The notes under the pieces are model-generated. The model saw nothing but the letters and a program-made list of their open reading frames with translations, did no database searches and was not told where the DNA came from. From contig NZ_WQLB01000023.1 in the NCBI RefSeq assembly GCF_009755355.1, forward strand, positions 1 to 64,000: a stretch of DNA of 64,000 nt, given 5' to 3'. This stretch comes from Deinococcus arboris (lineage in GTDB: Bacteria; Deinococcota; Deinococci; Deinococcales; Deinococcaceae). The translations under genes and the position numbers were made by a program. Shown here in pieces: positions 27,425-36,061 of this stretch (position 1 is its first letter; each line of letters opens with the position of its first letter).

Positions 27425-28178
27425 CTGCCTCCGAGGATAACGGCCGGCCCCCGGACTTCGGCCCCAGCAGCGCCGCCGAGGGGCACAGCTCCTGCAGGAC
27501 ACAGCGGTCGCAGCGCGGATGGCGGGCGGTGCAGGTGGCCCGGCCATGCCGCACCCCGGCGACATGTAGGGCCAGCCGGTCGGGGGCCGTGCGCGGCGTC
27601 ACTGCGTCGTACCAGCGCGTGACGCGCGCGGCACTCCAGGCGTCCGGCACCCACTCCAGCCGCCGCGCCAGCCGGTCCAGATTGCCCTCGACCGGCATGG
27701 CCGCGCGGTGCAGGTCAAACAGCAGCAGCAGGCTGGCGGTGTGCCGGCCCACCCCCGGCAGACTTTCCAGGGCGGCGCGGGCCTGCTCGTCCGTCAAGTC
27801 GGCCAGGTCGCCCAGACCCAAGGGGTGGCCACCTGCCTGGGCGCGCTCGGCCAGGGCCGTCAGAAGGCCGTACAGGTGCGCCGCTTTGGCCCGGTGCAGG
27901 CCACCGCCCGCACCCTTCAGGGTGGTTTCTATACCGTCGGGGCCGTCCAGCAGCGCCGCTTCCCAGGCGGGATAGGCCGCCCGCAGCGCACGAAACTGAC
28001 GGTCGGCAGCCTCACGGGTATTTTGCTGACCCAGGATGGTGCGAATCAGTTCATTCAGCAGGTCCGGCTGACGGGTGCGGGGCAGCGCCGCGCCGTCCGG
28101 CAGATAGGCTGCTGCCAGGCGGCGCGTGACTTCCGCGAGGGTGTCAGGCACCGAGAACACTTCAGGAACGCGCGGCAT
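27405..28178 (-). CDS. Endonuclease III-like protein with altered catalytic residues
   Basis: The 257-residue product has the helix-hairpin-helix LPGVGRHTAS (residues 140-149) and the iron-sulfur ligands C216-x6-C223-x2-C226-x5-C232 of endonuclease III. The catalytic Lys that normally follows GVGR is His146, and the aspartate position in the following VD-T-H motif is Glu164, so standard glycosylase/lyase chemistry may be lost or changed. Deinococcus species carry several EndoIII paralogues, some known to be weakly active. ATG 28178 has TAGCCT (28186-28191, minus strand) seven bases upstream. It is the first gene of the operon with cysQ and a GNAT. Confidence 0.85.
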   Translation of the reverse strand: MPRVPEVFSVPDTLAEVTRRLAAAYLPDGAALPRTRQPDLLNELIRTILGQQNTREAADRQFRALRAAYPAWEAALLDGPDGIETTLKGAGGGLHRAKAAHLYGLLTALAERAQAGGHPLGLGDLADLTDEQARAALESLPGVGRHTASLLLLFDLHRAAMPVEGNLDRLARRLEWVPDAWSAARVTRWYDAVTPRTAPDRLALHVAGVRHGRATCTARHPRCDRCVLQELCPSAALLGPKSGGRPLSSEADDDVFF

Positions 28179-28191
28179 CTCTGGCAGGCTA

Positions 28192-28325
28192 GGACGGCGC
28201 CGGCACAGACACCGTGGCGGCGGGCGCGGTTGACTGGCACCACGGGGAAATCGGGCGGCCGGGTCCTGGGCAAACCTCAGCGGATTTCACACGGCTCCCG
28301 AAAAATTCTGGCAATGCACTGCGGA
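28192..28325. other. Non-coding sequence upstream of EndoIII gene
   Basis: Apart from the EndoIII promoter box, the 28192-28654 gap holds no supported gene. It contains the repeat copy at 28326-28392, and the remaining 260 bases show nothing I can name. Confidence 0.3.
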
Positions 28326-28392
28326 ATTTTTCCGACCAGACCTGGACAGCGGCGCCGCAGGCTCGGAGAGCTTCGCAGAAGAGGGGGCAAGA
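28326..28392 (-). repeat. Dispersed intergenic repeat, copy E
   Basis: The minus strand reads CTCTTCTGCGAAGCTCTCC, GAGCCTGCGGCGCCGCTGTCC, then AGGTCTGGTCGG. It matches the first two thirds of the copy at 25646. Confidence 0.55.
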
Positions 28393-28654
28393 GAATGGAC
28401 CTCCGCGCCTTGGAGAAACCTCTGGTGGTGGCCCGGAGATTATAAAAATGGACGGAGGCCACATCAATGGCGCCTACGCCGCCTGCCGGCTGACCCTACT
28501 GTTTCATCCGCTCAGTGCTGTCTTTGCGGCGAGACCCTTTCATCTACTGTTGTGGCTCAAATCCAGTCTCAAGCCTAATCGCATGAACCACGACAGCCCC
28601 CGAAGGAACCTATTCACTATGTCACCCTCTGAGCCGTCTCTCTTCCTTCAGGCC

Positions 28655-29227
28655 TTACCGGGCGCGCAGGGCGGTGCGGTTGCCGGCTGTATCAATAGCC
28701 TGAATATCGGCCCAGATGCCGGTGGTCTCGGCGTAAAACTCCACGCTCTGCCCCGGCGTGATGTTCAGGCGGTTGCCGTCCACCGTGATTTGCGCCACCC
28801 GCACGTTGTCCGTCACGGTGCCGGCCACGCGAATCACGGTGCCGCTGCGTTCAAAGCGCGTGACCTTGATGACCGGGCGCGTGGGGTCCACGCTGACGGG
28901 CAGGACCAGACTGGAGGTGTTGCCCGCCGCGTCCTGGGCGGCGATGGTGTAGCGGCCGGTGGGGGTGCTCAGGACCGCCTGAAACTGAAAGCGGGCAATC
29001 TTGTTGCTGCCCGGCTGGATGGGAATGGGCTTGCCGTCCACCGTGATCTGCGTGACACCCACATCGTCCAGCACGTAGCCCTGAATCAGAAAGCGGGCGC
29101 TGGTGCCGCCGTTGCCTGCGCCGCTGGTCACCGAGATGCGCGGCTTGAAGGTGTCGGTGGTGCGGGCGCAGCCGCCCAGTGTCAGGCTCAGGGCGGCGCC
29201 CAGCAGGGCAAGGGCGGACAGACGCAT
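28655..29227 (-). CDS. Lipoprotein with Ig-like repeats
   Basis: The 190-residue product starts with a lipoprotein signal (LTLGGC, Cys about residue 20). Two related beta-sandwich units follow, each with a VGVTQITVDGKPIPIQPG / VRVAQITVDGNRLNITPG type motif and a later TAGN or DAAGNT turn, as in bacterial Ig-like or cadherin-like adhesion modules. It is probably anchored outside the cytoplasmic membrane. Its ligand is unknown. TATACT lies nine bases before ATG 29227 on the minus strand. It is divergent from hisZ. Confidence 0.78.
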   Translation of the reverse strand: MRLSALALLGAALSLTLGGCARTTDTFKPRISVTSGAGNGGTSARFLIQGYVLDDVGVTQITVDGKPIPIQPGSNKIARFQFQAVLSTPTGRYTIAAQDAAGNTSSLVLPVSVDPTRPVIKVTRFERSGTVIRVAGTVTDNVRVAQITVDGNRLNITPGQSVEFYAETTGIWADIQAIDTAGNRTALRAR

Positions 29228-29375
29228 ACGGGGAGCAGTATAGAGGCCGCTGGGGACAGCGGCGGTGGAAGAGGCCAGGCGTCAGGCAGAGAACACCTGC
29301 GGCCCAACCCACCTGAGGCACACCGTCCTGCCCCACCCGTCTTGACGGCCTGACCCCCACTCCACTCGCCCGCCC

Positions 29376-29388
29376 TACAATGCCCGGC
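29376..29388 (+). promoter_or_regulatory. Leaderless promoter of hisZ-hisG
   Basis: TACAAT (29376-29381) stands seven bases before GTG 29389. The in-frame ATG at 29380 lies inside the -10 box and so cannot be the translated start of this transcript. Confidence 0.65.
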
Positions 29389-30549
29389 GTGAGTTCTGCC
29401 GTCCCCACCGACCCCGCCGCGCCGCGTCTGGCGGCCATTCCCGAAGGCACGCGCGACGTGCTGCCCCCCGAGTGGGCGCAGCGCGAGGCCATTCGCGCGC
29501 AGCTGTCGGCCTGCTTCAGCCGCTGGGGCTACCGGGGCGTGGAGGTCCCAGCCCTGGAATACGCGGCGCCCCAGCATCCGCAAGACGCCCTGGCCTTCAA
29601 ACTGATTGATTCGGGCGGGCAGGTGCTGGCGCTGCGCAGCGAATTCACGACGGCGGTGGGGCGCCTGGCCCGCACCCGCTTCCCGCAGGGGCCGTATCCG
29701 CTGCGGCTGCAGTACAGCGGCCGGCTGTGGCTGCGCGCCCTGAGCAGCGAACTGGGCCGCCTGCGCGAATTTAACCAGCTGGGTGTGGAGCTGCTGGGCG
29801 TGGCGACGCCAGCCAGTGACGCTGAACTGCTACACCTGGCTGCCGCCGCCCTGGACGCGGTGGGGGTAGGGGCGCAGCTGGAAGTGGGGTACCCCGGCTA
29901 CGTGGACGCCGTGCTGGAAGACGCCGGCCTCCACGGCCCGGCGCGCGCCGCCCTGCACGACGCGGTGGACCGCAAAAGTGGCGCCGATGTCGAACTGCTG
30001 GCCGGGCAATTCAGCCTGGACACCGACACCCGGCGCACCCTGCACGCCCTGACCGACCTCTACGGCGGCCCCGAGGTGCTCGACGCCGCCGAGGCGCTGG
30101 CCGGTGGCGAGCGGGCGCGCGAAGCGGTGGCCCACCTGCGGGTGGTCGCCGCGCGCTACGGCGGGCCGCTGCTGTTTGACCTGGGCGTCAGCCGCCGCTA
30201 CGGCTACTACACGGGCCTGACCTTCCGGGCCTACGCGGCGGGCATCAACCAGCCGGTGCTGGGCGGCGGCCGGTACGCTCTGGACGGCGGCGCCCTGCCC
30301 GGCGCCGGCTTCGCCCTGGGCCTGGAGCGCCTGATGCGCGCCCTGGCGCCCAGCCTGCCCCCCGAGCCAGAGGTGGTGCTGGCCCTGGACCTGACAGCCG
30401 CCCAGGTGGCCCGCGCCCAGGGGCTCTATGCCGAACTGGCCTGGACCGACGACGAGGCGCAGCTGCGCGCCTTTTGCGCCGCACGCGGCATTGGGCGCTG
30501 GGTCAAAAGTGGCCCGGCCGGCGCCGAATTTACGGCGGTGAACGCATGA
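29389..30549 (+). CDS. hisZ: ATP phosphoribosyltransferase regulatory subunit
   Basis: HisZ is a histidyl-tRNA-synthetase-like protein without ligase activity that joins the short HisG to form the first enzyme of histidine synthesis. The 386-residue product begins with a HisRS-like domain ([13 protein letters not shown], motif 2 around YSGRLWLRA) and retains the late [18 protein letters not shown] segment. It lacks an anticodon-binding domain. GTG 29389 is chosen by its -10 spacing. The stop overlaps the hisG start (ATGA). Confidence 0.9.
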   Translation: MSSAVPTDPAAPRLAAIPEGTRDVLPPEWAQREAIRAQLSACFSRWGYRGVEVPALEYAAPQHPQDALAFKLIDSGGQVLALRSEFTTAVGRLARTRFPQGPYPLRLQYSGRLWLRALSSELGRLREFNQLGVELLGVATPASDAELLHLAAAALDAVGVGAQLEVGYPGYVDAVLEDAGLHGPARAALHDAVDRKSGADVELLAGQFSLDTDTRRTLHALTDLYGGPEVLDAAEALAGGERAREAVAHLRVVAARYGGPLLFDLGVSRRYGYYTGLTFRAYAAGINQPVLGGGRYALDGGALPGAGFALGLERLMRALAPSLPPEPEVVLALDLTAAQVARAQGLYAELAWTDDEAQLRAFCAARGIGRWVKSGPAGAEFTAVNA

Positions 30550-31196
30550 CCCCGGCCCCCACCCACGGCCCGCAGCACCTGACCCTGGCGCTGCCCAAGG
30601 GCCGCATTCTGGAAGAAGCCGTGGCCCTGCTGGCGCGCGCGGGCCTGCCGCTGACCGTTCCCGAGAAGTCCCGAGCCCTGCGCCACGAATTTCCGGGCGT
30701 CACTGTGCTGGAGCTGCGCAATCAGGACGTACCCGTCTACGTCGACCTGGGCGTGGCCGACGCAGGCATCGTGGGCAAGGATGTGCTGCTGGAATCTGGC
30801 CGGGCCGTCTACGAACCGGTGGACCTGCGCTTTGCCGGGTGCCGCCTGTCCCTGATTCGGGAGGTCGGGGCCTCGGGCGACATCTCGCGGGTGGGCACCA
30901 AGTACCCCCGCGCCGCCCGCGCCTACCTGAACGCACGCGGCATCCCGGCCGAGATTGTCAAGCTCAGCGGCAATATTGAGCTGGCGTGCCTGACCGGCCT
31001 GGCCGACGCCGTGGTGGACCTCGTACAGACCGGCAGCACTCTCAGGGCCAATCACCTGGAAGAAGTGGACGTGCTGTTTCACTCCAGCGCCCGCCTGATC
31101 GTTAACCGCGCGGCCCTGAAGGTGCGCCGCGAACGCCTGCGCCCCCTCATTGAGGCCCTGCGCGGGCTGACGCAGGACGTGGAGGGTGGGGAGTAG
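30546..31196 (+). CDS. hisG: ATP phosphoribosyltransferase, short form
   Basis: This condenses ATP with PRPP, the committed step of histidine synthesis. At 216 residues it is the short form that lacks the C-terminal ACT-like regulatory domain and needs HisZ, which is encoded just upstream with a four-base overlap. Motifs include [12 protein letters not shown] near residue 14, [20 protein letters not shown] near residue 61, and the PRPP loop [16 protein letters not shown] near residue 155. It is convergent with the aminotransferase gene at 31238, only 41 bases away. Confidence 0.95.
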   Translation: MTPAPTHGPQHLTLALPKGRILEEAVALLARAGLPLTVPEKSRALRHEFPGVTVLELRNQDVPVYVDLGVADAGIVGKDVLLESGRAVYEPVDLRFAGCRLSLIREVGASGDISRVGTKYPRAARAYLNARGIPAEIVKLSGNIELACLTGLADAVVDLVQTGSTLRANHLEEVDVLFHSSARLIVNRAALKVRRERLRPLIEALRGLTQDVEGGE

Positions 31197-31237
31197 AGGC
31201 CGGCACAGCCCCCGACCCATTTCCTACGCCCCACTGC

Positions 31238-32425
31238 CTACTGACCGAACGCTGCGGTCATCCGTTCCAGCGCCTCGGCCAGCAGCGCCCGGCTGGTCGC
31301 AAAGTTCAGGCGCACGAAGCCCTGGTACTGGGCCTTGTGCGCCTCATGGGCAAAGATGGGACCGTCATGGACCGCGACGCGCGCTTCTTGCAACAAGAAC
31401 GCCTGCATGTCGCCCGCGCGGGGGTGGGCGCGCAGGTCCAGCCAGGCCAGGTAGGTCGCCTCGGGGGCCTGCACGCGCGCCCAGGGCCAGTGGGTGTGCA
31501 CGTACTCCACCAGAAAGTCGCGGTTGCCGCGCAGGTAAGCCAGGGTTTCCGAGAGCCAGGGGCCGCCCTCTTTCAGCGCGGCGCGCCACATGGTCACGCT
31601 CAGGGCGCTTTCGTGGCCCATCAGGCCGCCTGCTGCCCGGCGCACCCGCGCCACCAGGGCCGCGTTGTGGCTGACCATCGCGCCGATGCCCAGCCCCGCC
31701 GTGTTGTACGCCTTGCAGGGCCCAGTCAGGGTCAGGGTGCGGCTCTGCACGCGCGGGTCGGCGGCAAAGGCCTCAAAGGGTTCACCGGTAAAGCGCAGGT
31801 CGGCGTGCAGCTCGTCACTCATCACGAACAGGTCGCGCGCCAGCACCAGCTCGCGCAGGCGGCGCAGTTCATCGGCGGTCCACACGCGCCCGGTGGGGTT
31901 GTGCGGGTGGCACAGCAGCAGCAGCCGCGCCCCGCGTGAGGCCGCGTCCAGCGCCGCCCAGTTGATCTCGTAGCCGGTGCCCGTCTCGCGCAGCGGCACC
32001 CCCGCCACCCGGCGCCCCTGATCGGTGATGCTCAGGTGAAAGGGGTGGTAAATGGGGGTCATCGTGACCACCGGCTCGCCGGGGCTGGTCAGGGCGTGAA
32101 CGGCGGCGTAGATGCCCGGCACCACCCCCGGCAAAAAGGTGATGCCCCCTTCGGGCAGGTCGCCCAGGCCCTGACCAGCGAGCTTCTCACTCAGGGCGGC
32201 TTTCAGGGCTGGGTCGCCCATCAGCTGCGCGTAGCCCAGACCATGCTTCAGACGGTCTTCCAGCGCGGCCACGATGGGCGGCGCCACCGGATAATCCATG
32301 TCGGCGATCCACAGCGGAATCACGTCTTCGGGGTGCAGCGTCCACTTGAACGAATCCGGGTGGCGCAGGGCGGCCTGGTCCAGCGTGTCGCGCGGGTCGA
32401 GAACCGGCGGAGGGGCGTCCGTCAT
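31238..32425 (-). CDS. PatB/MalY-type PLP aminotransferase (cystathionine beta-lyase)
   Basis: The 395-residue fold-type I PLP enzyme starts with the family's FKWTLHPEDVIPLWIADMDY segment. It has NPTGRVWTADEL near residue 170, SDELHADL near residue 200, and the PLP lysine in TGPCKAYNTAGL near residue 234. PatB/MalY enzymes cleave cystathionine or cysteine S-conjugates to thiols, ammonia and pyruvate. ATG 32425 is set by TATGCT (32432-32437, minus strand) six bases upstream. It is divergent from the MTA/SAH nucleosidase, so both flanks of this promoter region serve sulfur amino acids. Confidence 0.88.
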   Translation of the reverse strand: MTDAPPPVLDPRDTLDQAALRHPDSFKWTLHPEDVIPLWIADMDYPVAPPIVAALEDRLKHGLGYAQLMGDPALKAALSEKLAGQGLGDLPEGGITFLPGVVPGIYAAVHALTSPGEPVVTMTPIYHPFHLSITDQGRRVAGVPLRETGTGYEINWAALDAASRGARLLLLCHPHNPTGRVWTADELRRLRELVLARDLFVMSDELHADLRFTGEPFEAFAADPRVQSRTLTLTGPCKAYNTAGLGIGAMVSHNAALVARVRRAAGGLMGHESALSVTMWRAALKEGGPWLSETLAYLRGNRDFLVEYVHTHWPWARVQAPEATYLAWLDLRAHPRAGDMQAFLLQEARVAVHDGPIFAHEAHKAQYQGFVRLNFATSRALLAEALERMTAAFGQ

Positions 32426-32486
32426 GCGCCGAGCATACGCCCGCTGTCTGAGGAAAGGCGGGGCGGCCCACAGTATGCTGGGCGCC
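32426..32486. promoter_or_regulatory. Compact divergent leaderless promoter pair
   Basis: Only 61 bases separate two starts. TATGCT occurs on each strand (32432-32437 minus, 32474-32479 plus), six and seven bases from the respective ATG. The two polymerase footprints must overlap, so the genes may compete or be co-controlled. Confidence 0.6.
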
Positions 32487-33206
32487 ATGCTGGCGATTAT
32501 CGGTGCGATGGACGAAGAAATTGAGGTCTTGCTGGCCGACTTGCAGGCCCGCGAAGACCTGACCTTTCCCGGCGTGACCCTGCACCGGGGCGCCCTGGAC
32601 GGCGTGCCGGTGCTTCTGACGCGCGGCGGGATCGGCAAGGTGAACGCCGCCATGACGACCACCTACCTGCTGACCCAGGGGGCCACCCGCATCATCTTTA
32701 CCGGCGTGGCCGGCGGCGTTCACCCGGACCTGAAGGTCGGGGACATCGTGGTGAGCACCGACTGCGTGCAGCACGACGTGGACGTGACGGCGCTGAACTA
32801 TCCCATCGGCACCGTGCCAGGCGAAACGCCGTCCTGGGCCGCCGACCCTATCCTGCGCGCGGTGGCCCTGGAAGCCGCCGGGGAGGTGCCGGGCGTGCGC
32901 GCCCTGGAAGGCCGGGTGGCCAGCGGTGACCAGTTCATCGCCTCACGAGACGAGGTCGGGCGCCTGTGGACCGCCTTTGGCGCCGCCTGCGCCGAGATGG
33001 AAGGCGCGGCGGTGGCCCAGGTGTGTGCCAAGGCGGGCGTGCCCTTTGTGGTCATCCGCTCGGTCAGCGACACCGCCGACCAGGACGCCCAGGTGGATTA
33101 CCACGAGTTCATGCCGCAGGTGGCCCGCCACGCCAAACAGGTCGTGCGCGGCATGCTGGCCCGCCTGAGCGGTCAGGCGCCGGCCGCTGGCCCCAGCGCG
33201 GGCTAA
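32487..33206 (+). CDS. mtnN: 5'-methylthioadenosine/S-adenosylhomocysteine nucleosidase
   Basis: The 239-residue product matches the MTA/SAH nucleosidase family: IGAMDEEIEVLL at the N-terminus with the catalytic-base Glu, FTGVAGGV near residue 73, MEGAAVAQVC near residue 171, and SVSDTAD near residue 192 with the catalytic Asp. It hydrolyses MTA and SAH to adenine and the thioribose. The frame is open to 32298, but TATGCT at 32474-32479 fixes ATG 32487. The LrgA-LrgB gene follows after ten bases and is probably cotranscribed. Confidence 0.93.
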   Translation: MLAIIGAMDEEIEVLLADLQAREDLTFPGVTLHRGALDGVPVLLTRGGIGKVNAAMTTTYLLTQGATRIIFTGVAGGVHPDLKVGDIVVSTDCVQHDVDVTALNYPIGTVPGETPSWAADPILRAVALEAAGEVPGVRALEGRVASGDQFIASRDEVGRLWTAFGAACAEMEGAAVAQVCAKAGVPFVVIRSVSDTADQDAQVDYHEFMPQVARHAKQVVRGMLARLSGQAPAAGPSAG

Positions 33207-33216
33207 AGAGGCGCCT

Positions 33217-34161
33217 GTGCCGGCCCCAGCGCGCTTTGTCCTGGGCCTAGGCGTGCTGCTGGCATTTGCCGCAGCCGGCCAGGCCCTGGCCAGCGGGCTG
33301 AAACTGCCGCTGCCCGGCCCGGTGCTGGGGCTGGCGCTGCTGTGGGCCGCTCTGGCGCTGAGGCTGGTGCGCCTGCACTGGATCGAGGACGCTGCCGACG
33401 GCCTGCTGGGCGTGCTGGGGCTGCTGTTCGTGCCCGCCACGGTCGGCTTCGTTCAGTTTCTGGGTGCGGGCGCGGCGTGGGCACTGTGGCTGCTGGTGCT
33501 GACCGCCGGGCTGCTGCTGGCGTTTGGGGTGGGCGTCCTGGCCCAAACCCGCGCTAAAACACCGCTGGCCAACCCGACCCTGGTGGCGACCCTGCTGGTG
33601 GCCGGCGCGCTGTTGGTTCTGGCTGTGCCCTACGCCCACTACGCGCAGGCCGTGCAGCCCCTGACCAGCTTGCTGGCCCCAGCGGTGGTGGCGCTGGCCG
33701 CGCCACTCTACCGGCACCGGGCGCTGCTGCGCCGGCAGTGGCAGGCACTGGGGTTGGGGGGAGCGCTCGGCACCGGGTTGGCCGTGGCCGCCGACGCTGG
33801 TTTGGCCCACCTGCTGAACCTGGCCCCGGAGGCCCAGCGTGCCCTGCTGACCGCCCCCGCCACCAGCCCGGTGGCCCTGCAACTGGCGCCGCTGACCTAC
33901 GCGCCTCCTGCCCTGGCCGCCACGCTGGCCGTGCTGTCGGGCCTGGTGGGCGCGCTGGTGCTGCCGTCAGTCCTGACCCGGCTGGGTGTGGGGCACCCGC
34001 TGGCCCGCGGCGTGGCGCTGGGCGCGGTGGCCCACGGCATCGGCACTGCGCGGGCACGCGAGGAACACGCGCAGAGTGGCGCGGCGGCCTCGGTGGGCAT
34101 GGGGCTGGCGGCGCTGCTGGTCACCGGGTTGGTGGGGCTCTTGACCCGGCTGGGGGGGTAA
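33217..34161 (+). CDS. LrgA-LrgB (CidA-CidB) fusion membrane protein
   Basis: The 314-residue product has about ten hydrophobic segments. Residues 1-110 match LrgA/CidA (LKLPLPGPVLGLALLW, then LLGVLGLLFVPATVGFV). Residues 115-310 match LrgB/CidB (LANPTLVATLLV, ALAAPLYRHR, TSPVALQLA, HGIGTARA). In most bacteria these are two adjacent genes, here one chain. The family affects murein hydrolase activity or acts as a small-acid (pyruvate, glycolate) carrier. GTG 33217 follows mtnN by ten bases with AGAGG before it. Confidence 0.88.
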   Translation: MPAPARFVLGLGVLLAFAAAGQALASGLKLPLPGPVLGLALLWAALALRLVRLHWIEDAADGLLGVLGLLFVPATVGFVQFLGAGAAWALWLLVLTAGLLLAFGVGVLAQTRAKTPLANPTLVATLLVAGALLVLAVPYAHYAQAVQPLTSLLAPAVVALAAPLYRHRALLRRQWQALGLGGALGTGLAVAADAGLAHLLNLAPEAQRALLTAPATSPVALQLAPLTYAPPALAATLAVLSGLVGALVLPSVLTRLGVGHPLARGVALGAVAHGIGTARAREEHAQSGAAASVGMGLAALLVTGLVGLLTRLGG

Positions 34162-34516
34162 GACGGCGAGACCCAGGCCAGAGAGCGGGCACACCCTGAG
34201 GCAGAGCCCGGAACGTATGGGGCATCAAAGGCAGAAGGTCAAGTCAAAGCGTTCGGCTGGGTTGCGGTGGCTAAGGTCATCTGGCAGGTCTCTGTAGTCA
34301 GGACAAACTCATGCCCCCCATCGCTTCTTTGTTGCTTGCGCGTTCACCCCCACAGGTGACCACCAATCAGCCCAGACATCAGCCGGTGAGCCGATCACAC
34401 GGGTCAAGGGCCTTCTGCCAGTTATACCTAACCTCATGGCCAAACCAGACAAGTCAGCACGTGGTCTGGCCCAGGCTGGTTGACGCCGCCCCCTGGCCTC
34501 CGGGATGCTGGGCGGC
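34162..34516. other. Non-coding gap between lrgAB fusion and TetR gene
   Basis: I see no supported ORF, repeat or T-tailed hairpin. GATGCT at 34504-34509 stands seven bases before the TetR ATG and may be a variant -10 box. Confidence 0.35.
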
Positions 34517-35125
34517 ATGGCGCGCAAGGTCAACCCCATTCAGGACCGCGCCCGCCGCGCCGCCCTGGAACGGGCCGCGTACCTGGCCATCTACGAGCGG
34601 GGCTACGCCGACGTAACACTGGCCGACATCGCCGCCCACGCCGGGGTCAGCCGGGGCACGCTGGTTTACCACTTCGGCAGCCGCGCGGGGCTGCTGGGCG
34701 CCGTGATGCGCCGGTTCTCGCGCACGATTGCCGTCGCCACCCGCCGCGCCGTGCGGCAGGCGACCACCCCCGACGACAAGCTGCGAGCCTACGTCGAAAA
34801 CCAGTTTTATGGCGTCGAGAACACCCGCCGGTTTTATACGGTGTCCCTGGATTTTCTGGCCGCCGCCACCCGCGACCCTGAACTCATGGCTGTGCAGCGC
34901 GCCTTTTTAAAAGAGTCCCTGGCCGTGGACCTGGAACTGGCCCGTCTGGCGGGCGAGACCGGCGCCCCAGGCCGCGCCCGCCTGCTGCGCGCCATCGTGG
35001 AGGGCCTGAGTGTGCGCTTCCTGGCCGACCCCGAACCCGATCTGGCCCAGTACCGGGCTGACTGCCTGACGGGGCTGCGGGCGGTGCTGGACAGAGGGGT
35101 GGAGGGCGGAGGTTGTGGGATGTAG
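34517..35125 (+). CDS. TetR-family transcriptional regulator (BetI-like)
   Basis: The 202-residue product has the TetR helix-turn-helix near residues 25-60 (YADVTLADIAAHAGVSRGTLVYHFGSRAGLLGAV). Its C-terminal domain has the TetR_C BetI-like pattern (FYTVSLDFLAAATRDPEL). An ATG at 34505 is also in frame. I prefer 34517 because the family starts close to the helix-turn-helix and a -10-like box precedes it at seven bases. Its target is unknown; neither neighbour is divergent from it. Confidence 0.83.
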   Translation: MARKVNPIQDRARRAALERAAYLAIYERGYADVTLADIAAHAGVSRGTLVYHFGSRAGLLGAVMRRFSRTIAVATRRAVRQATTPDDKLRAYVENQFYGVENTRRFYTVSLDFLAAATRDPELMAVQRAFLKESLAVDLELARLAGETGAPGRARLLRAIVEGLSVRFLADPEPDLAQYRADCLTGLRAVLDRGVEGGGCGM

Positions 35126-35207
35126 GAAAGGCAGCAGCACAGTTTCATCTCACGTTCTTCCCGCGCATCGCCGCATGCCAGCCACGCCCCTCATCTGTTC
35201 CCACTCC

Positions 35208-35960
35208 CTATAGGCCACACCCCACCACCCGGCTGTCTATCGCTGCCCGAATCTGCCGCGCCCCCTCAATCAAACGGGGGCCAGGGCGGCCCAGCCCACT
35301 TTCGGGCACCGCCACCACCGGCACGCCCAGTCCCCGCGCCTCGATGACCTCGGGGCGCAATTTTTTCACGCCGCACCATGAACATACGATCAGGTCGGGC
35401 TGCGCCTCACGCACCTGCTCCAGCGTCAGGGGGCGGCTGCGGCCCTCCAGGTCGGCCAGGGCGTTGACAGCGCCCAGCCCTGCCAGCAGGTCCGTCACCC
35501 AGGACTCGCGGGTGGCGGCAATGATGGGCCTGGGCCACCACTCCACCAGCACGCGGGGGGCGCGGGGGGCAGGGCGGTGCAGGGCGGCCAGCTCGGCCTC
35601 CAACGCCTGGGCCACCTCCTCCCCCCGGCCCGGCAGCCCCAGCAGCGCCCCCACCTGCCGGATGCTGGCCACGGTTTGCGGCACGCTCGTCGGGTCCAGG
35701 ATGACCGTCTCCAGGCCGGCGGCCTGCACCGCCTCGACCACCCGCTCCATGCCGGGCACACTCAGGGACGCCAGCACAAGGTCGGGACGGGCCGCCACCA
35801 GCGCCGCCACATCAATATTCAGGTCGGGCCCCAGGCGCGCGGCGTGGTCCAGCCCCGGCGCGTCACTGTGACTGTCGACCGCTACCAGCAGGTCCGTGGC
35901 CCCCAGGGCGTGCAGGATGTCGGTGTTGCTGCACGTCAGACTGGCCAGGCGCGGGGACAT
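35208..35960 (-). CDS. BtuF-like cobalamin/metal-chelate binding protein, no signal peptide
   Basis: The 250-residue product has the two-lobed periplasmic-binding fold of BtuF/FecB type: IASLTCSN-like start (here RLASLTCSNTDILHALG), VDSHSD, GPDLNIDVAALVAARPDLVLAS, then RVLVEWWPRPIIAA and QPDLIVCSWCG. There is no signal peptide, so it probably acts in the cytosol, unlike ABC-importer partners, and no permease gene is near. ATG 35960 has TAGACT (35968-35973, minus strand) seven bases upstream; the ORF extension to 36029 is not family-like. Its substrate is unproven. Confidence 0.78.
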   Translation of the reverse strand: MSPRLASLTCSNTDILHALGATDLLVAVDSHSDAPGLDHAARLGPDLNIDVAALVAARPDLVLASLSVPGMERVVEAVQAAGLETVILDPTSVPQTVASIRQVGALLGLPGRGEEVAQALEAELAALHRPAPRAPRVLVEWWPRPIIAATRESWVTDLLAGLGAVNALADLEGRSRPLTLEQVREAQPDLIVCSWCGVKKLRPEVIEARGLGVPVVAVPESGLGRPGPRLIEGARQIRAAIDSRVVGCGL

Positions 35961-36061
35961 AGACCGCAGTCTAGAGCGGGCCGCCGCGCCCGTGTCCAGA
36001 CCCCACGAAGTGCGCGCCAGCACGGGCAAACGCCCCCTGACCGTATGGTAGGCTCGGGGGT

